Assembly: GCA_946407015.1 (NCBI GenBank)
Contig: CAMJML010000001.1
Coordinates: 186,001-250,000, forward strand
Direction of reading: 5' to 3'
Length of the DNA stretch: 64,000 nt
Source: an uncultured Selenomonadales bacterium
GTDB lineage: Bacteria; Bacillota; Negativicutes; DSM-1736; Dendrosporobacteraceae
The notes beneath the pieces were generated by a model that had not been told where the DNA came from, made no database searches, and worked only from the letters and a program-made list of their open reading frames with translations. Shown here piece by piece: positions 8,384 to 16,826 of the stretch. Position numbers and translations under genes: made by a program. Position 1 is the first letter of the stretch. Each line of letters starts with the position of its first letter.

Positions 8384-9019
8384 GTGGATTCGCTTGTTGC
8401 GGCCGGTTTATTGGTGAGTACCCTGTTGTTATTTAAAATCAAAAAGATGAGCGATGCGGTGGGCATTATTGCGTTTCAATCGGCGTTATTAGCCTTGGCG
8501 GCAGCCATTATGGGGATTAAAACCGGCTTGACCCACTTATTGCTGGCGGCCGGCTTGACGGTTGCCGTCAAAACGTTGATGATCCCGGCTATTTTGTATT
8601 ACACCATTAGGAAAACAGATGCCCGTCAGGCTGTTGAACGGACATCATCGCCTCATGTGTCCTTACTGCTGGCCACCTTGCTGCTGGTCGCCGGCTATTA
8701 TGTGGCAGCCCATCTGGAACTGCCGGGTACCGAGCATGGCCAGTCTTATCTGACAACCTCGATCATGCTGATTTTCTTAGGGACATTTACCATGATTGAG
8801 CATAAGAAAGCCATTATGCAGGCGATTGGGCTGATCGTCATTGAAAATGGCCTGTTTTTAGTGACCCAGTCGGTCAGCTACGGGATGCCTTTAGTGGTAG
8901 AACTTGGAATTTTTTTTGATCTGCTGGTTTCTGCGGCCGTGATTGCCGTCCTGTCATTCCGGATTCATTCCACTTTTGACAGTCTGAATACGGATAAGAT
9001 GCAAAATTTGAAAGGGTGA
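8384..9019 (+). CDS. hyfE: Hydrogenase-4 component E
   Basis: Membrane subunit whose first half resembles NuoK (three helices) and whose second half is an extra helical extension, the HyfE pattern; HycCD-type formate hydrogenlyase lacks it. Visible features are LLFKIKKMSDAVGIIAFQSA near the start and TFTMIEHKKAIMQAIGLIVIENG in the second half. I chose the GTG at 8384, seven bases after AGGAGG, giving 211 residues. About six membrane segments are apparent. Confidence 0.88.
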   Translation: MDSLVAAGLLVSTLLLFKIKKMSDAVGIIAFQSALLALAAAIMGIKTGLTHLLLAAGLTVAVKTLMIPAILYYTIRKTDARQAVERTSSPHVSLLLATLLLVAGYYVAAHLELPGTEHGQSYLTTSIMLIFLGTFTMIEHKKAIMQAIGLIVIENGLFLVTQSVSYGMPLVVELGIFFDLLVSAAVIAVLSFRIHSTFDSLNTDKMQNLKG

Positions 9020-9023
9020 CGTT

Positions 9024-10496
9024 ATGGCCTCCATTATCGCGTTGTATGCGATTCCATTTCTGACCGGGCTGCTGGCCGGTCTGAGCAAAAAAACGCAGTG
9101 GTGTGAAAAGCTGCAGGCTGTCGGTGCTTTGCTGACCTTGCTGACGGCCGGTCACATTGCCGTTACCGTTTGGACCGGACAGCCGGTCACTGCCGCCAAT
9201 GATGTGTTTTATATTGATGCGCTGGGTGCGTTTAATCTGTTCTTGATTGCCCTGGTAGGGTTCATTGCCTCAATTTATTCCGTCGGCTATATGCGCCATG
9301 AGCTGGCGGAACAGATTATTGGCCCCAGGCAGTTGCGTTTTTACTATGCCTTTTTCCACTTTTTTATCTTAACCATGTTGATGGTGAGCACGGTCAACAG
9401 CTTGGGGCTGTTATGGGTCGGCATTGAACTGACAACCCTGGTGTCGGCCTTGCTGGTGGCTTTTTATGGCCAAAGCAATGCCTTGGAAGCGGCCTGGAAG
9501 TATCTGATTATGGGCAGTGTCGGCATTGCTTTTGCACTGCTAGGCATTATCTTTATCTATTTGTCAGGGATGCAGACCCTGGGTCAGCAATCTCCGGCTC
9601 TGAACTGGACGGAGTTAACCCAGGTAGCGGCCGTGCTCAATGCCGAATGGGTTAAGCTGGGCTTCATCTTTATTTTGGTGGGCTTTGGTACCAAGGCCGG
9701 ACTGGCTCCCATGCACTTTTGGCTGCCGGACGCCCATAGCCAGGCTCCTTCGCCGATTAGTGCCGTCTTGTCCGGTGTCCTCCTGAATACCGCCCTATAC
9801 GGGGTATTCCGGGTCTATGCCATTGCCAACGTCACGCTGGCCGGGCAAGCCTCTCATTACCTGGTCATTTTTGGCTTGCTGTCCATGGCCATCACCGTGC
9901 CGTTTATCATGGTCCAGCATGACTTGAAACGGATGCTGGCCTACTCCAGTGTAGAGCACATGGGGATTATTACGCTTGGTGTTGGAATCGGCGGACCCTT
10001 AGGCCTTTACGGCGCCTTTTTGCATATGTTCAATCATTCTATGGCCAAGTCGCTGCTGTTTTTTACGGCGGGCAGTATTTGCCAGCATTACCGCTCCAAG
10101 CAAATGCACCGCATCAGCGGGATTTTGAAGGTTATGCCGGCCACCGGAGCGATTTTTCTGCTGGCGGCTGTGGCCATTACCGGAGCCCCGCCCTTTAATA
10201 TCTTTTTAAGTGAAATAACCATTATGATGGCCGGCTTTCAGAGCGGCCGGCCCTGGCTGACCGTAGCTTTCGTGGCCTTGATTGTCCTGATTTTTGCCGG
10301 CATGATGTTCTATGTCGTTAAAATGGTCTTTGGGGAAGCTCCGGCCAGGGTCGAAAAAATGACTCTCGACGGCTGGTCAGCCGCAGCACTCATCATTCCG
10401 CTGGCGTTGGTGGTGGTTTGCGGCTGGGTCATTCCGCCTATTCTTGACAGTACCCTTTATCAAGTATCCGGTGTATTACAGGGGGCAGGACGATGA
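9024..10496 (+). CDS. hyfF: Hydrogenase-4 component F, antiporter-like membrane subunit
   Basis: Second NuoL/M/N-like subunit of the hydrogenase membrane arm, 490 residues. Family marks are LLWVGIELTTLVSALLVAF, GFGTKAGLAPMHFWLPDAHS and HDLKRMLAYSSVEHMG with its conserved lysine. It starts five bases after hyfE and its stop overlaps the next ATG by four bases, which indicates translational coupling. A HyfD-type third antiporter subunit is absent from this operon. Confidence 0.92.
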   Translation: MASIIALYAIPFLTGLLAGLSKKTQWCEKLQAVGALLTLLTAGHIAVTVWTGQPVTAANDVFYIDALGAFNLFLIALVGFIASIYSVGYMRHELAEQIIGPRQLRFYYAFFHFFILTMLMVSTVNSLGLLWVGIELTTLVSALLVAFYGQSNALEAAWKYLIMGSVGIAFALLGIIFIYLSGMQTLGQQSPALNWTELTQVAAVLNAEWVKLGFIFILVGFGTKAGLAPMHFWLPDAHSQAPSPISAVLSGVLLNTALYGVFRVYAIANVTLAGQASHYLVIFGLLSMAITVPFIMVQHDLKRMLAYSSVEHMGIITLGVGIGGPLGLYGAFLHMFNHSMAKSLLFFTAGSICQHYRSKQMHRISGILKVMPATGAIFLLAAVAITGAPPFNIFLSEITIMMAGFQSGRPWLTVAFVALIVLIFAGMMFYVVKMVFGEAPARVEKMTLDGWSAAALIIPLALVVVCGWVIPPILDSTLYQVSGVLQGAGR

Positions 10497-12085
10497 ACCA
10501 ACTGAGCAAAAAACAGCTGGTAGCCCGGCTGTTACAGAGTTTTGGCAAAAAAATGCTAAGCAGCCGGCCGGTACAGGAGCATGAAACCGAGCTGGTTATT
10601 GATAAGGCGGATCTGCCGGAAGTGTGCAGGACTCTGGTGCAGGAGAAAAAAGGCCGCCTGTTTACCATGGTGGGCAATGACGAACGGGAACTGTCCGGTC
10701 ATTTTGCCTTGTATTATGTGTTTGCTTTTGATCAGTTGCAGCATTTGATTACCGTGAAAACGCTGCTGGAAGAAGCTGATCCGGTTTTTCCCTCGATTTC
10801 GGCTCAGATACCGGCCGCCAACTGGTATGAGCGGGAAGTCAAGGATTTGCTGGGACTGCGGGCACTGGGGCATCCCGACCGCCGGCCGCTCATCCTGCAT
10901 GGCGACTGGCCGGAAGACCAGTATCCGCTGCGCAAGGATTTCTCAGCGGCGTTGCCGGTTTCCCGTCAACCTGACCGCGGTACGAGTATGCAATATAGCG
11001 GACGGGATGTGACCGAGATTCCAGTTGGGCCTATCCATGCCGGCATTATTGAACCAGGGCATTTCCGCTTTGGGGCGGTCGGAGATACTGTCCTGCATCT
11101 GGATGCCAAACTGTTTTATACCCATCGTGGTCTGGAAAAAAGCGCCGAAGGGCTGCCGCTGACCAAAGCGTTGTTTACGGCTGAGCGAATTTGCGGGGTT
11201 TGCGCCCTGTCCCATGCCGTGGCCTTTGCCCAGGCAGTCGAAGCGGCGGCGCAGCTGACGCCGCCACCACGGGCCCTGTACCTGCGGAGTTTGTTTTTGG
11301 AACTGGAGCGGTTATATAATCATATTGGCGATCTTGGCAACCTGTGCGCCGGTTTTGGCTTTGCCGTAGGCGTCAGTCATGGCAGCCGACTCAGGGAACA
11401 ACTGCAGCAGCTTAATGAGGAACTGGCCGGTCATCGCTATCTGCGTGGTGTGATCCAACTGGGCGGCCTGCGGCTGGATGTGACGCCGGCCGAGCTGAGC
11501 CGGCTGCTGACCGTACTGGAGCAGGTAGAAGCCGATTTTGATGAACTGATGGACATTATTTTGTCGCATGATATTGCGCTGGACCGGATGGCGACTACCG
11601 GTGTACTAAGCTTGCAGCAGGCCAATGATTTGGAAGTGGTCGGGGTGGCGGCACGGGCTTCAGGGCGTGCGGTCGATATTCGCCGCAGCCATCCTTACGC
11701 GGCTTACGGGCAGTTGGACGTTCCTCTGGTGCAGTACACCCAAGGCGATGTGTTGGCCCGCTTTAAAGTCCGGGCTGAAGAAGTCAAAACGTCGCTGCAA
11801 ATCATCCGCCAAATTGTTTGCCAAATTCCGGCCGGGGCTATTTGGGCGCCGGTGCCGGAGATTCAGCCCTATACCCGTGCCATGGGCTGGGCAGAGTCCC
11901 CACGGGGTGAGGTGTGCCACTGGCTGATGGTAGGACCGGAACAGACCGTGTTCCGCTACCGCATCCGTTCGGCCGCTTACAGCAACTGGCCGGCAGTGCC
12001 GCTCACCGTGCCGGGCAATATTGTTCCCGATTTTCCCTTAATCAATAAAAGCTTTGAGCTGTGCTATTCGTGCTGTGACCGTTAA
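10493..12085 (+). CDS. hyfG: Hydrogenase-4 large subunit, NuoC-NuoD-like fusion
   Basis: Catalytic [NiFe] subunit. An N-terminal NuoC-like domain (about residues 1-150, with NWYEREVKDLLGL) is fused to a NuoD-like hydrogenase domain. Both nickel-binding cysteine pairs are present: RICGVC in the middle and LCYSCC at the extreme C terminus, so the protein is a true hydrogenase and not a Nuo-type relic. Translation stops three residues after the first Cys of the final CC (CCDR), so there is no C-terminal peptide of the kind removed by HycI-type maturation proteases. The length is 530 residues, near E. coli HyfG. The motif before the last pair is FEL instead of the common DP. Confidence 0.94.
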   Translation: MNQLSKKQLVARLLQSFGKKMLSSRPVQEHETELVIDKADLPEVCRTLVQEKKGRLFTMVGNDERELSGHFALYYVFAFDQLQHLITVKTLLEEADPVFPSISAQIPAANWYEREVKDLLGLRALGHPDRRPLILHGDWPEDQYPLRKDFSAALPVSRQPDRGTSMQYSGRDVTEIPVGPIHAGIIEPGHFRFGAVGDTVLHLDAKLFYTHRGLEKSAEGLPLTKALFTAERICGVCALSHAVAFAQAVEAAAQLTPPPRALYLRSLFLELERLYNHIGDLGNLCAGFGFAVGVSHGSRLREQLQQLNEELAGHRYLRGVIQLGGLRLDVTPAELSRLLTVLEQVEADFDELMDIILSHDIALDRMATTGVLSLQQANDLEVVGVAARASGRAVDIRRSHPYAAYGQLDVPLVQYTQGDVLARFKVRAEEVKTSLQIIRQIVCQIPAGAIWAPVPEIQPYTRAMGWAESPRGEVCHWLMVGPEQTVFRYRIRSAAYSNWPAVPLTVPGNIVPDFPLINKSFELCYSCCDR

Positions 12086-12112
12086 GCCGGCGGCAGGAAG
12101 GAAGGATTAGGC

Positions 12113-12430
12113 GTGTTTGAAATTCTGAGAAAAATCTGGCGGACCGGGACGGTCACCAGGCGTCAGCCGCTGCCTCCGGCAGCAGCCAAATACCGGGGCA
12201 AGATCGTGATCGATCCTGAGCGCTGCAACGGCTGCCTGGAATGTATCGGCATTTGTCCCAGCGGAGCCCTGAGGACGAACTGCATTCAGGGTAAAGAGCA
12301 GCTGGTGATTTCCCATGAAAAATGCATTTTTTGCGGCAGCTGTGCCGACAATTGTGCTGAGCAAGCCATCAAGCTAACCAATCAGTGTTATCTGGCTACC
12401 CGCAATAAGCAAGAAGCGCAGGAACGGTAG
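12113..12430 (+). CDS. hyfH: Hydrogenase-4 ferredoxin-like subunit, 2[4Fe-4S]
   Basis: Polyferredoxin subunit of the HycF/HyfH/CooX family that carries electrons to the small subunit. Two cluster motifs are intact: CNGCLECIGICP (about residues 39-50) and CIFCGSCADNC (about 77-87). At 105 residues it is shorter than E. coli HyfH and closer to CooX. The start is GTG at 12113 after GAAGGAAGG. It follows hyfG by 27 bases. Confidence 0.9.
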   Translation: MFEILRKIWRTGTVTRRQPLPPAAAKYRGKIVIDPERCNGCLECIGICPSGALRTNCIQGKEQLVISHEKCIFCGSCADNCAEQAIKLTNQCYLATRNKQEAQER

Positions 12431-12552
12431 AACCTTCAATAGTAGTCCCTGCTCAGGTGAAACCCGGTGAAGCCTGACCGCCTATTTCTGGCTGTTGCGC
12501 TGACAAGGGACGAAGGAGTTTTACTGTCCGCAAGAAAGGGGAATATGCTATA
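12431..12552 (+). other. 122-base gap inside the hyf operon, no gene seen
   Basis: All other hyf junctions are 45 bases or less. This gap holds possible pairings, GTCCCT near its start with AGGGAC at about 12507-12512, and an inner CAGG/CCTG pair. A TATAAT overlaps the hyfI start but has no matching -35 at a normal distance. It could be an RNA-processing or stability element. Confidence 0.3.
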
Positions 12553-13029
12553 ATGAAGAGTGAGCAAACTACGGATATTGAGCTGGCGTTATGCACCAGA
12601 ATAAAACAAGTGCTGGGAAGTTCGCTGCATATTCGCCATGTTGACGCCGGCTCCTGCAATGGCTGTGACTTTGAAATGATGGCCTTGTGCAATCCGGTTT
12701 ACGATATACAGCGCTTTGGCATTGACTTTGTGGCCTCGCCGCGTCATGCCGATATGCTGCTGGTTACCGGCGGGGTGACCCGCCATCTGGAGATGGCCTT
12801 AGAAAAAACCTATGCGGCTGCGGCGGCACCCAAAATGGTTGTGGCAGTCGGCAGCTGCGCCTGCGGCGGCGGGGTCTGTGGACAAACTTATGCCAATGCC
12901 GGCGGGGTTGATAAAATTGTTCCGGTCGATGTGTTTGTACCTGGCTGTCCGCCCCGGCCATCCGCTATTTTAGAAGGTATTTTGCTGGCGCTGGATAAAT
13001 TGGACGGCAGTCGATCTGCGGTGCGTTAA
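12553..13029 (+). CDS. hyfI: Hydrogenase-4 small subunit, NuoB-like
   Basis: Proximal [4Fe-4S] electron-transfer subunit paired with the large subunit. Its cluster ligands are visible in DAGSCNGCDFEMMAL (about residues 32-46), GSCACGGGVC, and PGCPPRPSAILEGI. At 158 residues it has the short form typical of group 4 hydrogenases. The ATG is preceded by AAAGGGG at a slightly long spacing. It is the last structural gene before the ArsR-type regulator. Neighbouring formate dehydrogenase and hyp maturation genes are absent, so the electron donor cannot be read from context. Confidence 0.93.
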   Translation: MKSEQTTDIELALCTRIKQVLGSSLHIRHVDAGSCNGCDFEMMALCNPVYDIQRFGIDFVASPRHADMLLVTGGVTRHLEMALEKTYAAAAAPKMVVAVGSCACGGGVCGQTYANAGGVDKIVPVDVFVPGCPPRPSAILEGILLALDKLDGSRSAVR

Positions 13030-13078
13030 GGTCTTGCAAGGTGACCGGCGCAGCATCGGAAAAACGGAGGGGATTTTT

Positions 13079-13405
13079 TTGAATCTGGAATTACAGCGGT
13101 TTAAAGCCGATTTTTTTAAAGCCTTGGCCCATCCTTTACGGATTCGGATTCTGGAACTATTATCAGAAGGGGACAAGAACGTCAATGAACTGCAAACGCT
13201 GATTGGCAGTGAGGGCTCGGCCGTTTCACAGCAATTGGCCATTTTGCGGAATAAGAATATCGTGTTTGGCACGAAGGACGGTAATAAAGTCACCTACTCG
13301 TTACGTGATCCCATGCTGGTCGAACTGCTGACCGTAGCCCGGCAAATTTTTAACAACCATCTCATTGATACCATTTCCATGCTCGACCGTTTTAATGAAG
13401 AATAA
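13079..13405 (+). CDS. ArsR-family winged-helix regulator at the end of the hyf operon
   Basis: Small DNA-binding repressor of the ArsR/SmtB fold, 108 residues from a TTG start at 13079, six bases after GGAGGGG. The family core is clear: FKALAHPLRIRILELLSEGDKNVNELQ, then the recognition helix region SAVSQQLAILRNKNIV and wing KDGNKVTYSLRD. I see no cysteine, so the common ArsR thiol metal sites are missing and the signal may not be a soft metal. It lies 49 bases after hyfI and before a terminator, so it is probably cotranscribed and may repress the hyf promoter at 5291-5336; this is inference. Confidence 0.85.
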   Translation: MNLELQRFKADFFKALAHPLRIRILELLSEGDKNVNELQTLIGSEGSAVSQQLAILRNKNIVFGTKDGNKVTYSLRDPMLVELLTVARQIFNNHLIDTISMLDRFNEE

Positions 13406-13418
13406 CCAAACACTCATC

Positions 13419-13444
13419 CAGGCACAAGCTGCCTGTTTTTTTTT
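13419..13444 (+). terminator. Terminator of the hyf-arsR operon
   Basis: CAGGCA / TGCCTG stem with CAAGC loop, followed by nine T. Confidence 0.85.
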
Positions 13445-13629
13445 GCAATCCAGCCGTTGGAGGCGGGTTGATCCTGTTGCTGTCAGAAGAACCGTCCCCT
13501 TGGCACTGGGGCGTCAGGTCGTCAGCTTGGATGAGGATGAACCGGCAATGGAGGAGAAGGCTGGGAGGTGTTAAGTTGCTGGTTGTTGATAGTTGGGCTT
13601 GGTGGATAATAAATATTTTTGGAAAAATA
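13445..13629. other. Intergenic stretch with no convincing gene
   Basis: Between the hyf terminator and the cyd promoter I find no coding region with a ribosome site. The sequence GAACCGTCCCCTTGGCAC at about 13488-13505 resembles dispersed GAACCGTCCCC-type repeats known from many anaerobes and may be a remnant of one. Confidence 0.35.
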
Positions 13630-13686
13630 TTGACGAATAAATCGGGTAAGAGGTAGAATATAATTAATACTGGACTAGTACAGTAT
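13630..13686 (+). promoter_or_regulatory. rrf2-cydAB promoter with a palindromic operator at the start site
   Basis: The -35 TTGACG (13630-13635), an 18-bp spacer and the -10 TAGAAT (13654-13659) predict a start near 13666. Immediately after it lies ATACTG-G-ACTAGT-A-CAGTAT (13667-13686), palindromic except for one central pair on each side. It resembles Rrf2/IscR-type sites and sits where binding would block transcription, suggesting autoregulation by the next gene. Confidence 0.65.
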
Positions 13687-13708
13687 AGATTGAGGGAGGG
13701 GGTACGGT

Positions 13709-14143
13709 GTGCAACTGAATCAGGCAACCGATTATGCCTTCAGGGTGGTGCTGTATTTGGCGTGCTGGCCCGGCAGTGTGGTGAGTGGCCAGGTCATTGC
13801 TGAGCAGCAGCACATTCCGCCGCAGTTTTTACAAAAGATTATGCGTTCGTTGACCAAGGCCGGTCTGGTGAGATCGTACCGGGGTTCGGAGGGGGGCTTT
13901 GTGCTGCTCCGTCCCGCTGAGACCATTACGATGCTGAACGTCATTGAAGCCATGGAAGGGCCTATTTGTCTGAACCGCTGCCTGGCTGAGCAGAATAGCT
14001 GCAGCCGCTGCTGTTCGGATATCTGTACCGTCCATCGTGCCCTGGGAAAAATCCAAGCTCAGTTTTTACTGTCACTCAGTCAGGTCAACTTTGCAGAACT
14101 CGCCCGAAATAGTGAAGGAGAGGTGGAGAAAAAATATGGATGA
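13709..14143 (+). CDS. Rrf2-family regulator with a cysteine cluster, likely controls cydAB
   Basis: Winged-helix transcription factor of the Rrf2 family (IscR, NsrR, RsrR). The N-terminal DNA-binding part reads QATDYAFRVVLYLA, then PPQFLQKIMRSLTKAGLV and RGSEGGFVLLRP. Six cysteines lie in the segment CLNRCLAEQNSCSRCCSDIC, more than the three ligands usual for IscR/NsrR, so an Fe-S cluster that senses oxygen, NO or redox state is likely. The length of 144 residues is normal. The start is GTG after GAGGGAGGGGG. Its stop overlaps the cydA start by eight bases, so it is translationally coupled to the oxidase it presumably regulates. Confidence 0.88.
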   Translation: MQLNQATDYAFRVVLYLACWPGSVVSGQVIAEQQHIPPQFLQKIMRSLTKAGLVRSYRGSEGGFVLLRPAETITMLNVIEAMEGPICLNRCLAEQNSCSRCCSDICTVHRALGKIQAQFLLSLSQVNFAELARNSEGEVEKKYG

Positions 14144-15521
14144 AGTATTGCTCGCGCGTTGGCAGTTTGGGATTACCTCGGTGTATCACTTTCTGTTTGT
14201 ACCGCTGACCTTGGGCCTATCCATCGTAGTGGCTATTATGGAAACCATGTATGTGCGCACCAACAATGAAGTGTATAAGAAAATGGCCAAATTTTGGGGC
14301 AAATTATTTTTACTTAATTTCTCGATGGGTGTTGTAACCGGGATTGTCCAGGAGTTTCATTTTGGGATGAACTGGTCGGAATACTCACGGTTTATGGGAG
14401 ATATCTTTGGCGCTCCACTGGCAATGGAAGCTTTGACGGCTTTCTTTCTGGAGTCGACGTTTATGGGCCTGTGGATTTTTGGCTGGGACCGTTTGTCTAA
14501 GAGGCTGCATGCCGCCTGTATTTGGATTGTGGCTTTTGCCAGCAACTTATCGGCTTTTTGGATTTTGGCGGCCAATTCGTTTATGCAGCATCCTGTCGGC
14601 TATGCCATCCGCAACGGCCGGGCAGAGATGACGGATTTTCTTGCACTTATTACTAACCCCTATGTGGCTTTTCAATTTCCGCATACCGTATTGTCAGGCG
14701 TCGTGACCGCCGGAATCTTTGTCCTGGCCATCAGTGCGTATCATTTACTGCGCGGGACCCATCTCGAGGTTTTCCGCAAGTCGTTTAAATTTGGTTTGGT
14801 TTGGTCCATAGTCGGTGTCTTTGCCGTAATGGGCAGCGGTCATCTGCAAACCCAGTATGTGGCCAAGGTGCAGCCGATGAAACTGGCAGCCACCGAGGCG
14901 CTGTGGGAATCGGCTGATCCGGCTCCGTTTGCCATTGCGGCTGTGATTGATGAGAAAAAACAGATCAATACATTTGAACTTGCCGTACCGGGTGCATTAA
15001 CCTTTTTGGCTCATGACTCCTTTAAAGGAGAAGTCAAAGGGATTAAGGAACTGCAGGCTGCGGCTGTGGCTCAGCATGGACCAGGCAATTATGTGCCTGA
15101 TGTGACCGCCCTGTTTTGGAGTTTCCGGGCCATGGTGGGTGCAGGCATGCTGATGGCGGCGGTGACGCTGTTATGCGGCTGGCTGCTTATCCGAAATAAG
15201 CTGGAATCCTATCCGCTGGCTTTAAAAGCAATGCTGCTGACCTTGCCGCTGCCTTATATCGCCAACTCGTCCGGATGGTTCGTGACCGAGGCCGGCCGCC
15301 AGCCTTGGATGGTCATAGGCTTGCAGAAGGTTGCCCAGGCAGCGTCCCCGAATGTGACTGCTGCTGAAATTTGGATTACGATGATTGGCTTTACGCTGAT
15401 TTATGGCATCCTGGCGATTGCGGCCGTCTATCTGGCTGTTAAGTTTATCAAACAAGGGCCTGTGGACAGCAAACCCGACATTCCTGCAGCAACCGTGAAG
15501 GGGGCGACATTATGGAACTAA
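14136..15521 (+). CDS. cydA: Cytochrome bd quinol oxidase subunit I
   Basis: Catalytic membrane subunit that oxidises quinol and reduces O2 to water with high affinity. The heme ligand His18 is in SVYHFLFVPL, the conserved ANSFMQHPVGYAI stretch is present, and GSGHLQTQYVAKVQPMKLAA is a family signature. At 461 residues the quinol-binding loop is of the short type found in Firmicutes. I chose ATG 14136, which follows GGAGAGGTGGAG; the upstream in-frame ATG lies inside the regulator gene. The stop overlaps cydB by ten bases. Confidence 0.96.
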   Translation: MDEVLLARWQFGITSVYHFLFVPLTLGLSIVVAIMETMYVRTNNEVYKKMAKFWGKLFLLNFSMGVVTGIVQEFHFGMNWSEYSRFMGDIFGAPLAMEALTAFFLESTFMGLWIFGWDRLSKRLHAACIWIVAFASNLSAFWILAANSFMQHPVGYAIRNGRAEMTDFLALITNPYVAFQFPHTVLSGVVTAGIFVLAISAYHLLRGTHLEVFRKSFKFGLVWSIVGVFAVMGSGHLQTQYVAKVQPMKLAATEALWESADPAPFAIAAVIDEKKQINTFELAVPGALTFLAHDSFKGEVKGIKELQAAAVAQHGPGNYVPDVTALFWSFRAMVGAGMLMAAVTLLCGWLLIRNKLESYPLALKAMLLTLPLPYIANSSGWFVTEAGRQPWMVIGLQKVAQAASPNVTAAEIWITMIGFTLIYGILAIAAVYLAVKFIKQGPVDSKPDIPAATVKGATLWN

Positions 15522-16516
15522 ATGTCTTATGGTTTATTCTGGTGGGGGTATTATTTACCGGCTTCTTTTTCCTGGAAGGGTTTGATTACGGGGTGGGCAT
15601 GGTGCTGCCGTTTTTAGGCCGCAATGATGTTGAGCGCCGGGTGATTATCAATACCATCGGGCCGGTTTGGGATGGCAATGAGGTCTGGATGATCACCGCC
15701 GGTGGCGCCATGTTTGCCGCTTTTCCCCATGTGTATGCCACCATGTTCAGTGGTTTTTACCTGGCGCTGTTTTTGATGCTGCTGGCACTCATTGTCCGCG
15801 GTGTTGCATTTGAATTCCGCAGCAAAGATGACAGCCCGGTTTGGCGCAATACCTGGGATTGGATGATTTTTATCGGCAGCTTTGTGCCTGCATTGCTATG
15901 GGGCGTTGCCGTGACCAATTTGATTCAGGGTCTGCCTATTAATGAAAAAATGATTTATACAGGCAATTTCTTTACCTTGCTCAGTCCTTATACCTTGGTA
16001 GGCGGTTTAGCTTTCTTGCTGGTCTTTCTGTTCCATGGTGCGTTGTTTTTGACGCTGAAAGTAGAAGGGGAAATGATTGAACGGGCCAGAGCGGTTGCCT
16101 TAAAAGGCGGGGCCTTGGCTGCCGTAGCTTTTCTGGCGTGTGTCGGACTGACCTATACCAATACCGATTTGTTTAAGAGTGCGCTGGGCGGAACGGCGTT
16201 GTGGGCGGCAGTCGCTGCTTTTGTTGCCGGCTATGCCTTCACCTGGCTCAAGAAATATGGCTGGGGCTTTGCCATGAGTGGTTTAGCTATTCTGTTTACG
16301 ACCGCTGGATTTTTTGCCGGGCTATTTCCGCGGCTGATGGTGTCCAGCCTGAATCCGGCCTGGAGTCTGACCATTCATAATGCGTCTTCGACGCCTTATA
16401 CGTTAAAAATTATGACCATGGTGGCGTTAACCCTGGTGCCCATTGTGCTGGCCTATCAGATTTGGACCTATTGGGTTTTCCGCAAACGGGTCACAGCGAA
16501 ACATCTGGAGTATTAG
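15512..16516 (+). CDS. cydB: Cytochrome bd quinol oxidase subunit II
   Basis: Second membrane subunit of cytochrome bd, 334 residues with about eight or nine helices. It starts with the usual FFFLEGFDYGVGMVLPF and contains GPVWDGNEVWMITAGGAMFAAFP, both diagnostic. It overlaps the end of cydA and is followed by a strong terminator, so rrf2-cydAB is a closed operon. No CydX/YbgE-type small protein follows. Confidence 0.96.
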   Translation: MELNVLWFILVGVLFTGFFFLEGFDYGVGMVLPFLGRNDVERRVIINTIGPVWDGNEVWMITAGGAMFAAFPHVYATMFSGFYLALFLMLLALIVRGVAFEFRSKDDSPVWRNTWDWMIFIGSFVPALLWGVAVTNLIQGLPINEKMIYTGNFFTLLSPYTLVGGLAFLLVFLFHGALFLTLKVEGEMIERARAVALKGGALAAVAFLACVGLTYTNTDLFKSALGGTALWAAVAAFVAGYAFTWLKKYGWGFAMSGLAILFTTAGFFAGLFPRLMVSSLNPAWSLTIHNASSTPYTLKIMTMVALTLVPIVLAYQIWTYWVFRKRVTAKHLEY

Positions 16517-16669
16517 GAGCCGCTGGTTGAATGAACGGAAGGCATGACGAGCGATTTTTCCCTGGTAAGAAAGCAAATATCGCAGCACTCTTTCAAGGTT
16601 TTGCTGACGCAGTCAGGCGAGAAAAGATCGGGCTGGCGTGCCGTATGAATGAATCAGTGATTCGCTAGT

Positions 16670-16701
16670 AAGCGGTTTATCTTCGGGTAAGCCGCTTTTT
16701 T
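16670..16701 (+). terminator. Terminator of rrf2-cydAB
   Basis: A 12-bp stem (AAGCGGTTTATC with GGTAAGCCGCTT, G-U pairs allowed) closed by a TTCG tetraloop is followed by T residues. Bases 16517-16669 hold no visible gene. Confidence 0.9.
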
Positions 16702-16782
16702 ACCCCCAATCAGCTTGCTTTTATAGCCAGGCATACAGACGAGCGGACAGGCTGGTTCCGGGAGTGACTAAATTTCTCAATC

Positions 16783-16826
16783 CTGTGACGTAAATCACAG
16801 CCTGTGCGGGCAGGGACCTCTAGAAT
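16783..16826 (+). promoter_or_regulatory. CRP/FNR-family site at class II distance from a promoter
   Basis: CTGTGA-CGTAAA-TCACAG (16783-16800) is a perfect TGTGA-N6-TCACA palindrome of the CRP type. A -10 TAGAAT lies at 16821-16826, giving a start near 16833 and a site centre at about -41.5, the class II activation position. No good -35 is present, as expected for an activator-dependent promoter. The cognate regulator is not in the window. Confidence 0.7.

Noticed and set aside
12431-12552. Cobalamin or nickel riboswitch in the hyf gap
   Set aside because: GGTGAAACCCGG looks tempting but the other conserved B12-riboswitch blocks are missing, and the place inside an operon is unusual.
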